A model generated the notes under the pieces. The model was not told where the DNA came from and searched no databases. It saw only the letters and a list, made by a program, of their open reading frames with translations. From Clostridia bacterium (GTDB lineage Bacteria; Bacillota; Clostridia; Christensenellales; UBA1242), in the NCBI GenBank assembly GCA_900767835.1, contig CAAGAO010000025.1, forward strand, positions 1 through 64,000: a stretch of 64,000 nucleotides of DNA, written 5' to 3'. A program made the translations under genes and the position numbers. Each line of letters starts with the position of its first letter. Position 1 is the first letter of the stretch. Shown here piece by piece: positions 11,121 to 20,347 of the stretch.

Positions 11121-11963
11121 ATGGCAGTAAGTGAAAGTAGAATAAAAACATTAGCAAAAATTGAAGAACTAGAAAGTAAAGGGTTTTTCAATATTGATGT
11201 TTGGGGAGAACCAACATATGTTCCACTAAAACCAGGACAAGTTGATTATTTCAAGAAAAAACTATCATCGCGTATTAAAACAAGATTGTGTAATCATGCG
11301 TTAAATAAATTTATAAAAAGAAATGAAAAAAATCATCAGGTGATTTTAAAAGAGATTTTTGGACTTGAAAAACTTCAAAATTTAAAAACTGGGGCAATTA
11401 TAACAAGTAATCATTTTCACCCTTTTGATAGTTACCCAATTAAAAAAATGTTAACAAAAGTATATGGAAACAAAAAAACTCTTCACACAGTTGTTGCTGA
11501 ATACAACTATGCTGGCGGAACAGGATTCTATGGCAAAATATTTCGCAATCAAAATACAATACCAATTGCACAAAATAAGGAAGTTATGATAGAATGTTTA
11601 AAAGCCATAAATTATTATTTAACAAAAGGTGATTTTATTTTGGTTTATCCAGAACAAGCACTTTGGCAAAACTATAAAAAGCCCCGCCCATTAAAAGAAG
11701 GTGCATATCGCTTTGCCCTAAAAGCAAATGTGCCGGTTGTTGCGTGTTTTGTCACAATGCAAGATTCTCAATATCTAGATGACGAAGGCATACCTGTTCA
11801 AGAATATACTTTGCATATTTTAGATATAATATATCCAAAAGCACAACTAACTTATAAAGAAAATATTGAGTATATGAAAAATGAAAATGAACGATTAATG
11901 CGTGAAAAGTATGAAGAAGTTTATGGCGAAAAATTAACATATAATACAAAAGAGAAAATTTGA
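11121..11963 (+). CDS. PlsC-type 1-acylglycerol-3-phosphate-like acyltransferase
   Basis: A 280-residue membrane-associated acyltransferase. The catalytic HxxxxD motif is seen as NHFHPFD (about residue 97-103), and the second conserved block reads YPEQALW in place of the usual PEGTR. This places it in the lysophosphatidic acid acyltransferase superfamily but away from the canonical PlsC. It is separated by one base from the next gene, a predicted glycolipid acyltransferase, and follows a GT8 gene, so the substrate may be a glycolipid rather than lysophosphatidic acid. Confidence 0.8.
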   Translation: MAVSESRIKTLAKIEELESKGFFNIDVWGEPTYVPLKPGQVDYFKKKLSSRIKTRLCNHALNKFIKRNEKNHQVILKEIFGLEKLQNLKTGAIITSNHFHPFDSYPIKKMLTKVYGNKKTLHTVVAEYNYAGGTGFYGKIFRNQNTIPIAQNKEVMIECLKAINYYLTKGDFILVYPEQALWQNYKKPRPLKEGAYRFALKANVPVVACFVTMQDSQYLDDEGIPVQEYTLHILDIIYPKAQLTYKENIEYMKNENERLMREKYEEVYGEKLTYNTKEKI

Positions 11964-11964
11964 T

Positions 11965-12567
11965 ATGATTTTGTTTCCAATAATGATAATAATTGCTTGG
12001 ATATTCATAATAGGTTTTAATATTCTATTTAACACTAGCAATTTTGAAGTTTGGTATATTGTGATGGCGACAGTTGTCTGTACACTTGCCGTAATTTTAA
12101 TTGATGCATTAACGGCAACAATTGTTCGCTTGTTACCTAAAAAATGGTTTAAGCCGTTCTCAAGACGATTTAAAGTTTTTAAATGGGAAAAGAACTTTTA
12201 TCAAAAATTAGGCATAAAAAAATGGAAAGAACTTGTCCCAGAAATAGGACATTTTACAGGTTTTAGAAAAAACGAAATAAAAGAACCGACAAACAATAAA
12301 TATATTGAACGATATTTGTTGGAAATTAACTATGGTAGAGTAGGACACTTTGCATCATTTTTTACTGGCTTTTTAATAATGTTCATATTTCCGCTAAGTC
12401 AATTTGTAAACTTCGGTTTACCAGTTGCCCTAGTAAACATATTAATGAATGCAATGAGTTGGACAATTCTTCGCTATAACACACCAAAACTTATGGCACT
12501 CTACGAACACAATAAACGCAATAAGTTAAAACCCGCGAACATAAATAATCAACAACAAGATGAATAA
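11965..12567 (+). CDS. CrtO-like (glycosyl-diaponeurosporenoate acyltransferase family) membrane protein
   Basis: A 200-residue membrane protein with two N-terminal helices (about 1-55), a soluble middle containing WEKNFYQKLGIKKWKELVPE, and two further helices (about 122-165). The KLGIKKWKELVPE segment resembles the family named for CrtO of Staphylococcus, which acylates a glycosylated carotenoid acid. No carotenoid genes are visible, so the family name should not be taken as the function; acylation of a glycolipid made by the neighbouring GT8 enzyme is a reasonable guess. Family assignment is from memory of motif pattern. Confidence 0.6.
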   Translation: MILFPIMIIIAWIFIIGFNILFNTSNFEVWYIVMATVVCTLAVILIDALTATIVRLLPKKWFKPFSRRFKVFKWEKNFYQKLGIKKWKELVPEIGHFTGFRKNEIKEPTNNKYIERYLLEINYGRVGHFASFFTGFLIMFIFPLSQFVNFGLPVALVNILMNAMSWTILRYNTPKLMALYEHNKRNKLKPANINNQQQDE

Positions 12568-12591
12568 CCCAAAAGTTATTCGTCTTTTTTT
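12559..12591 (+). terminator. Terminator after the glycosyl/acyltransferase cluster
   Basis: GATGAATAAC (12559-12568) pairs with GTTATTCGTC (12575-12584) with one G-U pair, followed by seven T residues. The stem overlaps the stop codon of the preceding gene. Confidence 0.75.
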
Positions 12592-12690
12592 ACTTGTTAA
12601 TTAAAATTTTCTTTTAAAACGCGTTAATTTGTTTAATTTTTATTTTTTTATATGGTAAACTAAAATTAATACTAAATAAGGGAGAGTATA

Positions 12691-15030
12691 ATGCAAAATA
12701 AACAATTAGATAACGAGCAAAAAGAAAATGTAGCAGAAGATGTTTTAAAACAAGAGCCAAAGGTAAATTATGACATTCAAGATGAAAGATTGTTAAATGA
12801 AATAATGGCAAATTTTGGAGATTGGTTTAATGAAGATAATGCTCCACATATGACACAAAAACTATATCCTTACACAAAAATGTTTAGTCCTATAATGGTA
12901 AATAGACTAAAACTTAAAAATCGTTTGGTTATGGGACCAATGGGTAATATTAGTATGAGTGAAGAGAGTGGTAGACCTAATCACCAAATGCTTGCATATT
13001 TTGAAGAAAGAGCAAAGGGCGGTGTTGGTTTAATCACAACAGGGCTAATTCCGGTAAGCCATAAAGTTGACCCAAGCGTAACCGAACTTGGCAACTTAAC
13101 ATATTTCCCAAGAATAGACCGCAGTCGTTCAAATCTTGCTGGTTGGAGAGATTTGGCCTATGCGTGTCATTCCAACGGAGCAGCACTCTTCATTCAATTA
13201 ACCGCAGGTCTTGGCAGAGTTGGTAACCCACAATGTTTGGTTAATTCCTTAAAATTACCAGTATCTGCATCGTGGAATCCTAACTACTATATCCCACAAA
13301 TACCTTGTAAAGCCTTATCAGATTGCAAAATTAAAAGAATAATCAAAAATGCAGGGCAAGCATCGGCAGATGCAAAAGCGTGTAACATAGATGGTGTATA
13401 TTTACATGGCCACGAAGGTTATTTGATGGAGCAATTAACAAACCCAGCATTTAATCGTAGAAAGTTTGGTAGATACAAAAACTGGCAAGCCTTTGGCATT
13501 GATATGGTAAAACAAATACGCAAACGTGTAGGTAAAAACTATCCAATTATGTATAGAATTGACTTATCACTGGCATTAAATGCCACCTATGGCGATAAGA
13601 TGAAAGGCATAAAGTCGCTTAAAAAGTTCCGCCATGAAAGACGTATTGCCGAAACATTGACATATATGAAAAACCTTGTAGAAGCAGGCGTAGATATGTT
13701 TGATGTTGACCTTGGTTGCTATGATAACTGGTGGCTACCACACCCACCAGCAAGTATGCCATCTGGTTGCTTTTTGGAAGTAAGTAAACTTGTTAAAGAT
13801 TATTTTAAAGAAATCGGTTTAAAATCTAATGCTGGAGTAGAAGTTCCAATTGTTGCAGTAGGCAAACTTGGATATCCAGACTTTGCCGAACAAGCCTTGC
13901 GTGATGAAAAATGCGATATGGTTATGCTTGCTCGTCCACTTCTTGCAGACCCAGAATGGCCAAATAAAGCATATGCTGGCAAAGTGAAACAAATCACACC
14001 ATGCATAGGCTGTCACGAAGCATGCATAAAAGAATTTGTTGATGGCGGACATCCACAGTGTGCAGTTAACCCACGCACAGCCTTTGAATTTGAATTCTCT
14101 AAAGAAATTCCAGAAGCAAAAGAAAAGAAAAAAGTTGCAGTAATAGGGGCTGGACCAGCAGGTGTTACCGCAGCAAAAACCTTAATGGAAAGGGGACATA
14201 ATGTTGACCTATACGAAAAGAATAATTATATTGGCGGAATGTTGTTGCCAGCGGGAAAAGCAAAAATAAAATACGAAATAGAGAACTATCGCAACTATCT
14301 AATTAATCAAGTAGAAGAAATGCAAAAGGACAAACGTTTTAATTTGTATTTAGGCACAGAAGTAACAATAGATAAATTAAAATCAAAAAAATATGATGCA
14401 GTAGTTGTTGCAACAGGAACAAAACAAAACAAAATAAATATCGAAGGTATTGATTGTAAAAATGTAGTCTATGCGGTTGATGTATATAATAATACAAAAC
14501 TTGCCGATAAGGCCCAAAACATTACAATAATTGGTGGTGGAGATAATGGTTGTGAACTTGCATATATGCTTGCATATGAATATGGCAAAAATGTGAACAT
14601 TATTGATATCGCTCCAACATTTATGACAAACTCTTGCACAGCAAATCGCGGACATATTTTGCACTACTTAGAGCAAAAAGGAGTAAAAGCATATAACTGT
14701 ACAAAAACCTTGCGAATTGAAGAAGATAAAGTTGTTATTGACCAAAATATATCAAAAACAGTTCCAAATCCATATAACACTTGGCAACCAATTTTGCCAG
14801 AAAATATAGAAAATCCACTTGCTAAAAAGATTAAAGAAAAATATGAAACAAAAGAACTACCAACCGATTTAACAATAATTGCTTTTGGTACATCATCTAA
14901 TAATGATTTATATTATGCTTTGCAAGAATCAAACATAGTAAAAGAACTTTACAATGTAGGAGATTCATCTCGACCAGGCAAAGTGTTTACCGCAGTTAAA
15001 ACCGCATACAGAAGATGCAGGGATATATAA
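12691..15030 (+). CDS. FadH/Old-Yellow-Enzyme-type flavin and Fe-S oxidoreductase
   Basis: A 779-residue soluble enzyme predicted to reduce an activated C=C bond with NAD(P)H. The TIM-barrel FMN domain (about 60-430) starts with FSPIMVNRLKLKNRLVMGPM. A cysteine cluster CIGCHEAC plus a fourth Cys in PQCAVNP (about 438-460) binds a 4Fe-4S cluster in the 2,4-dienoyl-CoA reductase, BaiCD and trimethylamine dehydrogenase families. A FAD-binding GAGPAG site (about 480) and an NAD(P)-binding GGGDNG site (about 613) follow. It is longer than the usual 640-680 residues, with a charged N-terminal extension of about 55 residues and a Lys/Arg-rich insert near 305-320. It is 34 bp from the aconitase-X genes, suggesting they share a pathway. 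The substrate is not identifiable from sequence. Confidence 0.85.
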   Translation: MQNKQLDNEQKENVAEDVLKQEPKVNYDIQDERLLNEIMANFGDWFNEDNAPHMTQKLYPYTKMFSPIMVNRLKLKNRLVMGPMGNISMSEESGRPNHQMLAYFEERAKGGVGLITTGLIPVSHKVDPSVTELGNLTYFPRIDRSRSNLAGWRDLAYACHSNGAALFIQLTAGLGRVGNPQCLVNSLKLPVSASWNPNYYIPQIPCKALSDCKIKRIIKNAGQASADAKACNIDGVYLHGHEGYLMEQLTNPAFNRRKFGRYKNWQAFGIDMVKQIRKRVGKNYPIMYRIDLSLALNATYGDKMKGIKSLKKFRHERRIAETLTYMKNLVEAGVDMFDVDLGCYDNWWLPHPPASMPSGCFLEVSKLVKDYFKEIGLKSNAGVEVPIVAVGKLGYPDFAEQALRDEKCDMVMLARPLLADPEWPNKAYAGKVKQITPCIGCHEACIKEFVDGGHPQCAVNPRTAFEFEFSKEIPEAKEKKKVAVIGAGPAGVTAAKTLMERGHNVDLYEKNNYIGGMLLPAGKAKIKYEIENYRNYLINQVEEMQKDKRFNLYLGTEVTIDKLKSKKYDAVVVATGTKQNKINIEGIDCKNVVYAVDVYNNTKLADKAQNITIIGGGDNGCELAYMLAYEYGKNVNIIDIAPTFMTNSCTANRGHILHYLEQKGVKAYNCTKTLRIEEDKVVIDQNISKTVPNPYNTWQPILPENIENPLAKKIKEKYETKELPTDLTIIAFGTSSNNDLYYALQESNIVKELYNVGDSSRPGKVFTAVKTAYRRCRDI

Positions 15031-15064
15031 AATTGAATAATTAAAACATTAAAAAGGAGAAAAA

Positions 15065-16342
15065 ATGGAATTAACACAAGAAGAACAAGAAATTCTTAAT
15101 GGTTCACAAGGCGAAACAATGGCAAAAATAATGAAAACCGTTGTTGAATTTGGCGATGTATTTGGTGCTAAAAGACTTATCCCTATAACTCACGAAGGGC
15201 ATTTGGTTACGTCTTTTGGTATTGGACTCATAAAACCATTATTTCGCATAATGGACGAAATTATTGATGCCGGCATAAAAAGTAAAGTGCCATTTACGGT
15301 AGATCCACGCCCTATTGATTATAAAAATATAAAATGCGGATTATTAAACAAGTTAATTTTCAGCAAAATAATGTATTCTCAACAAAAAAGATACGAAGAA
15401 CAATTAAAGAAAATCGGTTTGCGTGGAGAGAATGATTTCACTTGCACTTGTTACCTAGATGAAGTGAATAATATACCAAATTATGGTGATATTTTGTGCT
15501 GGGCAGAAAGTTCAGCCGTAGTATATGCGAACTCCGTTTTAGGAGCAAGATGTAATCGTAATAGCGGTATGCTAGACATATTCTCTGCAATTTTAGGCAA
15601 AGTTCCAGAATTTGGACTGTTGACTAATGAAGGTAGAAAGGCAGACTGGATAATTGAGTTGAAAACAACAAAACTTCCAGAAGCCCAAATTTTAGGCAGT
15701 GCCATAGGTTTAAAAGTTATGGAAGATGTGCCATATGTTATCGGATTAGACAAATATTTAGGAAATGAACTAAATGACAATGCAAAATCATATTTAAAAG
15801 ATTTCGGTGCTGCCACTGCCTCAAATGGCGCAGTAGGTTTATATCATATAGATGGCTTAACGCCAGAAGCGGTAAAACTTGGCAAAAAACTTATTAAACA
15901 AGATGCAAAAGTCTATATTATTGATGATGCCGAATTAGAAAGAGTGAAAAAATCATATCCGGTGCTTTGGAAACATCCAGACAAAAAAGCAGAACTTGCG
16001 TTTATCGGTTGCCCACATCTTTCTTACTCTCAACTAGAAAATTGGGCTAAAGATATTTTAAATAGACTTGAAAATAACAAATCTAAAAAGGTTAAAGTAA
16101 GAACAATATTAACCACAAGTCCACAAGTACGTGAAAAATTTGCTAAAACCGAACTTTTTGAAAAACTCGGCAAAACTGGTGCAAAAATTTCTTGTATATG
16201 TCCATTAATGTACACAAATAACCCAATAGCGGGCAAACATCGTATTGCCACTTGCTCAAATAAACTAAGAACATACTCGTCTAGCAGATATTATACCAAT
16301 GCCGAAATGCTAGATTTAGTTTGTGGAAAGGAGAAAAAGTAA
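15065..16342 (+). CDS. Aconitase X catalytic (large) subunit, DUF521 family
   Basis: A dehydratase of the aconitase superfamily, 425 residues. Family hallmarks are ITHEGHLVTSFG (about 38), FTVDPRPIDY, the cysteine-bearing FTCTCYLDEVNNIP, WAESSAVVYANSVLGARCNRNSG, and near the C terminus ATCSNKLRTY, whose Ser lines up with the catalytic Ser of the TNSAK-type motif. Known AcnX enzymes are cis-3-hydroxy-L-proline dehydratase (bacteria) and phosphomevalonate dehydratase (archaea); which, if either, applies here is not decidable by eye. Here the large subunit and swivel subunit are separate genes, one base apart. AAAGGAG precedes the ATG. Confidence 0.88.
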   Translation: MELTQEEQEILNGSQGETMAKIMKTVVEFGDVFGAKRLIPITHEGHLVTSFGIGLIKPLFRIMDEIIDAGIKSKVPFTVDPRPIDYKNIKCGLLNKLIFSKIMYSQQKRYEEQLKKIGLRGENDFTCTCYLDEVNNIPNYGDILCWAESSAVVYANSVLGARCNRNSGMLDIFSAILGKVPEFGLLTNEGRKADWIIELKTTKLPEAQILGSAIGLKVMEDVPYVIGLDKYLGNELNDNAKSYLKDFGAATASNGAVGLYHIDGLTPEAVKLGKKLIKQDAKVYIIDDAELERVKKSYPVLWKHPDKKAELAFIGCPHLSYSQLENWAKDILNRLENNKSKKVKVRTILTTSPQVREKFAKTELFEKLGKTGAKISCICPLMYTNNPIAGKHRIATCSNKLRTYSSSRYYTNAEMLDLVCGKEKK

Positions 16343-16343
16343 T

Positions 16344-16787
16344 ATGAAAAAAACTTTTAAAGGCAGAGTAATTGCGGGAGGAAATTTAAAAGGTGAGGCA
16401 GTTGTTAGTCTCTCAGGGGTCAACACTCTTGCAACCTTTCAAAAAAGTGCATTAAAAAATGCCAAACAGGTAATAGTTAGTGACCAAAACAACCCCGACA
16501 TTTACAAGAAAAATATAACAGGCAAAATTTTATGTTTGCCAAAAACTATTGGTTCGACAACAGGTGGCTTGGTTATTCAAACAATATGTTCAATGGGTAT
16601 TAACCCTTCAGCAATGCTTTTCAGTGAAGAAATAGACTCACTTGCAGCAAGCGGAATAATTCTTGCCAAAAACTGGGAAAATTCAAAAATCATAGCCATT
16701 GACAAACTTGGCAAAAACTTTTTAGAAACCGTAAAAACTGGTGATATAATAGAAATAAAACAAGATGGAACAGTCACAATTTTGTAA
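16344..16787 (+). CDS. Aconitase X swivel (small) subunit, DUF126 family
   Basis: A 147-residue partner of the preceding large subunit. It shows the small-domain hallmarks: FKGRVIAGGNLKGEAVVS at the start, LPKTIGSTTGGLVIQ in the position of the family GSCSGS-like loop, and NPSAMLFSEEIDSLAASGIILAKNW. Start ATG 16344 has AAAGGAG (16327-16333); an earlier in-frame start at 16323 lies inside the upstream gene and lacks a site. A hairpin terminator follows. Confidence 0.88.
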   Translation: MKKTFKGRVIAGGNLKGEAVVSLSGVNTLATFQKSALKNAKQVIVSDQNNPDIYKKNITGKILCLPKTIGSTTGGLVIQTICSMGINPSAMLFSEEIDSLAASGIILAKNWENSKIIAIDKLGKNFLETVKTGDIIEIKQDGTVTIL

Positions 16788-16816
16788 TTTGTTTCTCAAT
16801 ATTCATAAATTACTTT

Positions 16817-16853
16817 TACCACTCATACATTAAGTTGTATGAGTGGTATTTTT
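16817..16853 (+). terminator. Terminator after the aconitase-X genes, overlapping the feoA start
   Basis: A perfect 13-bp stem (16817-16829 with 16836-16848), 6-nt loop and T run (16849-16853). The right arm contains the only ATG available to the feoA frame (16839), so this hairpin could also hide the feoA start in RNA. Confidence 0.8.
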
Positions 16854-17123
16854 AATAGTATTTTATTGCAAGAAAATAAAAAAATATTAAACGAAATCAA
16901 TAAAAAAGATGTTGTAAAGTTTATTGGTTTTTCACAAGATATATCACTAAAAATAAAACGCAGACTGCTTGAACTTGGTTTTGTGAAGGATACAATAATT
17001 ACTTTATTACAAAAATCTTTTTTAAATGAAGTTTTGTTGATTGAATTGAATGGTTATTGTTTATCACTCCGGAGTGATATTGCAAAATGCATTGTTGTAG
17101 AAAAAATATCAAAGGAGAACTAA
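16839..17123 (+). CDS. feoA: FeoA-domain protein
   Basis: A small cytosolic SH3-like partner of the ferrous iron transporter FeoB, up to 94 residues. From about residue 25 it follows the FeoA pattern: IGFSQDISLKIKRRLLELGF, then VLLIELNGYCLSLRSDIAKCIVV. It is 2 bp before feoB. The start is uncertain: ATG 16839 lies within a terminator hairpin and has no ribosome site; a TTG at 16866 is the next in-frame option. The N-terminal 25 residues are not part of the domain. Confidence 0.72.
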   Translation: MSGIFNSILLQENKKILNEINKKDVVKFIGFSQDISLKIKRRLLELGFVKDTIITLLQKSFLNEVLLIELNGYCLSLRSDIAKCIVVEKISKEN

Positions 17124-17125
17124 CT

Positions 17126-19327
17126 ATGCAAGATAAAAATGTTATTCTTCTAGGGAATCCAAACACAGGCAAAACAACACTTTTTAATTCACTTACAAAG
17201 TCAAATGAGCATACAGGGAATTGGCATGGTGTAACGGTTGATTCAAAGGATAAAAAATATATATATAACAATCAAAAATTCAACCTTGTTGACTTGCCGG
17301 GGATATATTCATTGACACCATTATCCTATGAAGAAGAAGTCGCGGTTGGTTATCTTTATTCAAATAGAAAAACCCTAGTTGTGAACATTGTTGATATAAA
17401 TAACATATATCGCAATTTGTATTTAACACTGGAATTATTAATGCTAAATCAACCAACAATTTTAGTTATAAATGAGACCTCAAAACCGCAAAATTGCCTA
17501 TATAATATTGATGAACAAAAATTACAAAAAATATTAGGAATTAAAGTAATTAAGTTAAATGCAGAAAATATAAAACAAGTTGAAATATTAAAAAAAGAAA
17601 TATTTAATTTTTATAATAATAAAACCGCGAAATTGCTTGAAAAATCAAGTAATTTTAATATTAATTCAAATTTTGAAATAAATAAAATGTTGCAACAAAC
17701 GACAAAATTAATTAAAAATAATTTTGATGAAAAATTGGAAATAAATACTAAATATTTAGCATATAAATGTCTAGAAAATGATGAAAAAATTATTGATATT
17801 TTAAAATTATCCAACAAGCAAAAAATTGAACTCTCTTTATATCAAAAACAAATAAAACTAGAAGATTTAGCAAAAGATAAATATGAACAAATAGACAACA
17901 TTTTTAAAAGTGCAAACATAAAAAAGACAAAAAAGGTCTATGGCAAAAGTGTGCTTGATAAAATTGTTTTAAACAAATATCTATGCTTGCCAATTTTTCT
18001 TTTAGTTTTACTTGCAGTGTTTTATTTAACTTTCTTTTCTCTTGGTTCTTATCTTAGTGATATGCTTTCAAACTTCATTCAAGGCACAGTCAAAAATGGC
18101 TTTTTGTCACTAGTTAAAAGCATAACAAATAATGCTATAATTTATGACTTTTTTTCAACGGCAATAATTGATGGCTTGGGGGCAGTTTTATCCTTTTTAC
18201 CACAGGTTGTAATATTGTTTTTATGTTTAGGCATTTTGGAAGATAGCGGTTATTTGTCAAGAGTCGCATTTTCGCTTGATGATATTTTTTCTAAAATAGG
18301 ACTATCTGGTAAAAGTGTATATACTCTTTTAATGGGGTTTGGTTGTTCAACATCTGCATGCTTAACCGCTCGCACAATGGACGATAAAAACTCACAAATC
18401 AAAACCGCAATGCTAGCACCATATATGAGTTGTAGTGCAAAACTTCCAATTTATGCAGTTATAGGTTCAGCCTTTTTTGGTGTAAATAATGTATTTGTCG
18501 TTTTTGCTATGTATATGTTAGGTGTTGTTGTGGCGTTGCTTTTAAGTGTTTTTTATGAAAAATCCTTTTTAAAAAGCAAAGCACAGTCCTTTATATTAGA
18601 ATTTCCACCATATAGACTAACAAAACCAAAAAGACTTTTATATTTAACAATCGATAACATTAAAATGTTTCTAGTTAGAATTGGCACTCTTTTAATATCT
18701 GTAAACATTATAGTTTGGATACTTTCTAACTTTTCTTTTACCTTTACATTTGTAAAATCAACTGGCGAGGCGAGTATGTTAGAAACCTTGGGAAAGGTTT
18801 TATCTCCAATTTTCATACCATTAGGTTTTGGCTCTTGGGGAGCAACATCGGCACTTCTTGCGGGACTTGTGGCAAAAGAAATTATTATTTCTAGCATTGC
18901 AATGTTTAATGGTGTTTCATTAAGCGATAAAACTTTAAATTCAAAAATATCTCAAAGTTTGAGAATAAGCACCAACCCTGTTTGCTTTACTCCAGCCAGT
19001 GCTTTATCTTATATGGTCTTTTGTTTGTTGTATTCGCCATGTCTTGCAACAATAATGGTGCTTAGAAAGGAGATAGGTAAAAAGTGGACTTTTATTTCCA
19101 TAATTGTTCAATTTGTTGTGGCTTATATAATGGCATTAATTGTCTATGCAAGCACTAGTATAATATTAAATAAAGGAATAGGTGTGTTTTTAATCTTTGC
19201 TTTGGTGTTTGTCTTGTGTTTGTTTGCTATAATTATGATAATCAAAAGATTTAAACACATAAAGTCGTGCAAAAAGTGTACTTCTTGTAAAAGCAAAAAA
19301 ACGCATTGTAAAAAATGTAGTGATTAG
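17126..19327 (+). CDS. feoB: Ferrous iron transport protein FeoB
   Basis: A membrane iron(II) transporter with an N-terminal G-domain, 733 residues. G1 is GNPNTGKT (10-17), G2 lies around HTGNWHGVTV, and G3 is DLPG. The G4 position reads NETS where FeoB normally has N-x-x-D, so the guanine-reading Asp is missing. The membrane part begins near residue 285 and contains the conserved GFGCSTSA and Gate-type repeats. The C terminus ends in a cysteine-rich tail with pairs CKKC, CTSC and CKKC. Start ATG 17126 with AAAGGAG is preferred over 17087, which lies inside feoA. Confidence 0.93.
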   Translation: MQDKNVILLGNPNTGKTTLFNSLTKSNEHTGNWHGVTVDSKDKKYIYNNQKFNLVDLPGIYSLTPLSYEEEVAVGYLYSNRKTLVVNIVDINNIYRNLYLTLELLMLNQPTILVINETSKPQNCLYNIDEQKLQKILGIKVIKLNAENIKQVEILKKEIFNFYNNKTAKLLEKSSNFNINSNFEINKMLQQTTKLIKNNFDEKLEINTKYLAYKCLENDEKIIDILKLSNKQKIELSLYQKQIKLEDLAKDKYEQIDNIFKSANIKKTKKVYGKSVLDKIVLNKYLCLPIFLLVLLAVFYLTFFSLGSYLSDMLSNFIQGTVKNGFLSLVKSITNNAIIYDFFSTAIIDGLGAVLSFLPQVVILFLCLGILEDSGYLSRVAFSLDDIFSKIGLSGKSVYTLLMGFGCSTSACLTARTMDDKNSQIKTAMLAPYMSCSAKLPIYAVIGSAFFGVNNVFVVFAMYMLGVVVALLLSVFYEKSFLKSKAQSFILEFPPYRLTKPKRLLYLTIDNIKMFLVRIGTLLISVNIIVWILSNFSFTFTFVKSTGEASMLETLGKVLSPIFIPLGFGSWGATSALLAGLVAKEIIISSIAMFNGVSLSDKTLNSKISQSLRISTNPVCFTPASALSYMVFCLLYSPCLATIMVLRKEIGKKWTFISIIVQFVVAYIMALIVYASTSIILNKGIGVFLIFALVFVLCLFAIIMIIKRFKHIKSCKKCTSCKSKKTHCKKCSD

Positions 19328-19398
19328 TTTTTAAATAAGATAAATACAACATAATTCTTTTCTTTAGAGTTATTGTAGTAACATTAGGCTTGTAAACA

Positions 19399-19489
19399 AC
19401 TATAGGAAGCGTTTGCTAACCGCAAACAAAATTATGCTTTTGCATAATTTTAAAAATTTTGCAAACTGCAAAATTTTGCTTCCTATAGT
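19399..19489 (-). repeat. Cloverleaf-like palindromic element (ATAGG-arm family), reverse orientation
   Basis: Perfect 12-bp outer arms (19399-19410 with 19478-19489) enclose three adjoining hairpins: GTTTGC/GCAAAC (19411-19427), a 10-bp stem (19428-19437 with 19442-19451) and another (19453-19462 with 19468-19477). Almost every base is in a stem or loop. It lies downstream of feoB. Read on the minus strand it matches the order of the copies at 28935 and 42765. Confidence 0.85.
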
Positions 19490-19621
19490 ATTTTTAATAG
19501 GTCATATTTTTACTTTTTACTTTTTACTTTATTTATTGCTAAAAATAAGTAATAAAGTTTAAACAAATTAAGTCGCATAATTTATCAAAAATTAGTCATA
19601 CTAAAACAAAAAGGGGACTGT

Positions 19622-20254
19622 ATGACTTTTTCTATAATTCTTTTAGGAGTTTTGTTTATTTTGGTTTTGTTCAATGTAGGCGAAAGTATATATAAAAAAT
19701 TAAATTTAAAAAAACGCGCTCTTATAATTGTTTTACTTATAACTATAGTTTTGTACTTTATTCCAGGCATTAAAATAGGTAATTTTACTTTTACCTTGGC
19801 GGGCTTTTTTTTGCCACTTGTTTTTACTGCAATAATACTTATTAAAGTTAAAAATTTAAAAATGTATTTCAAAATTTTTGTAGCAACTCTTATATCATTT
19901 TCTTTAAACATTGTCTATAACTTAATAACTTTTGATGTTTACGAAAGTACCATACTTCAACCGTACTTGGTTTTGGGAATAATTTTAGGTGTTTTGCCCT
20001 TAATTTTAACATCAACACCACAAAACTTGTTTGCGTCTAACTTTTTAGGCATAACACTTTCAGAACTGGTTTTCTATTACTCACGCTACTCAGTCTATGG
20101 CAACTATTATATGACCATAGGAAGCGAAAAGGTTTTTGCCACACTTTTAACATCTTTTGTAATATCCCTTTTGTCGTACTATTTATCTCGTAAAATAAAA
20201 GCACTCCACATAAAACACAAACTCACCAAAGCCGAAAAAGAAAGAACTATATAG
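19622..20254 (+). CDS. Multi-pass membrane protein of unknown function
   Basis: A 210-residue very hydrophobic protein with about six predicted helices and a Lys-rich C-terminal tail; no family recognised. ATG 19622 follows AAAGGGG. It stands alone between feoB and der with repeats on both sides, so its neighbours give no hint. No catalytic motif, HExxH or charged-pair motif is visible. Confidence 0.65.
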   Translation: MTFSIILLGVLFILVLFNVGESIYKKLNLKKRALIIVLLITIVLYFIPGIKIGNFTFTLAGFFLPLVFTAIILIKVKNLKMYFKIFVATLISFSLNIVYNLITFDVYESTILQPYLVLGIILGVLPLILTSTPQNLFASNFLGITLSELVFYYSRYSVYGNYYMTIGSEKVFATLLTSFVISLLSYYLSRKIKALHIKHKLTKAEKERTI

Positions 20255-20347
20255 TGAGTTTACTATAAGCAGTGCATATGTACAAAAATTTATTTAACCA
20301 CAAACCTATGCTTTTACAACTCAAATTTAGTTAACCATAAAACCTTT

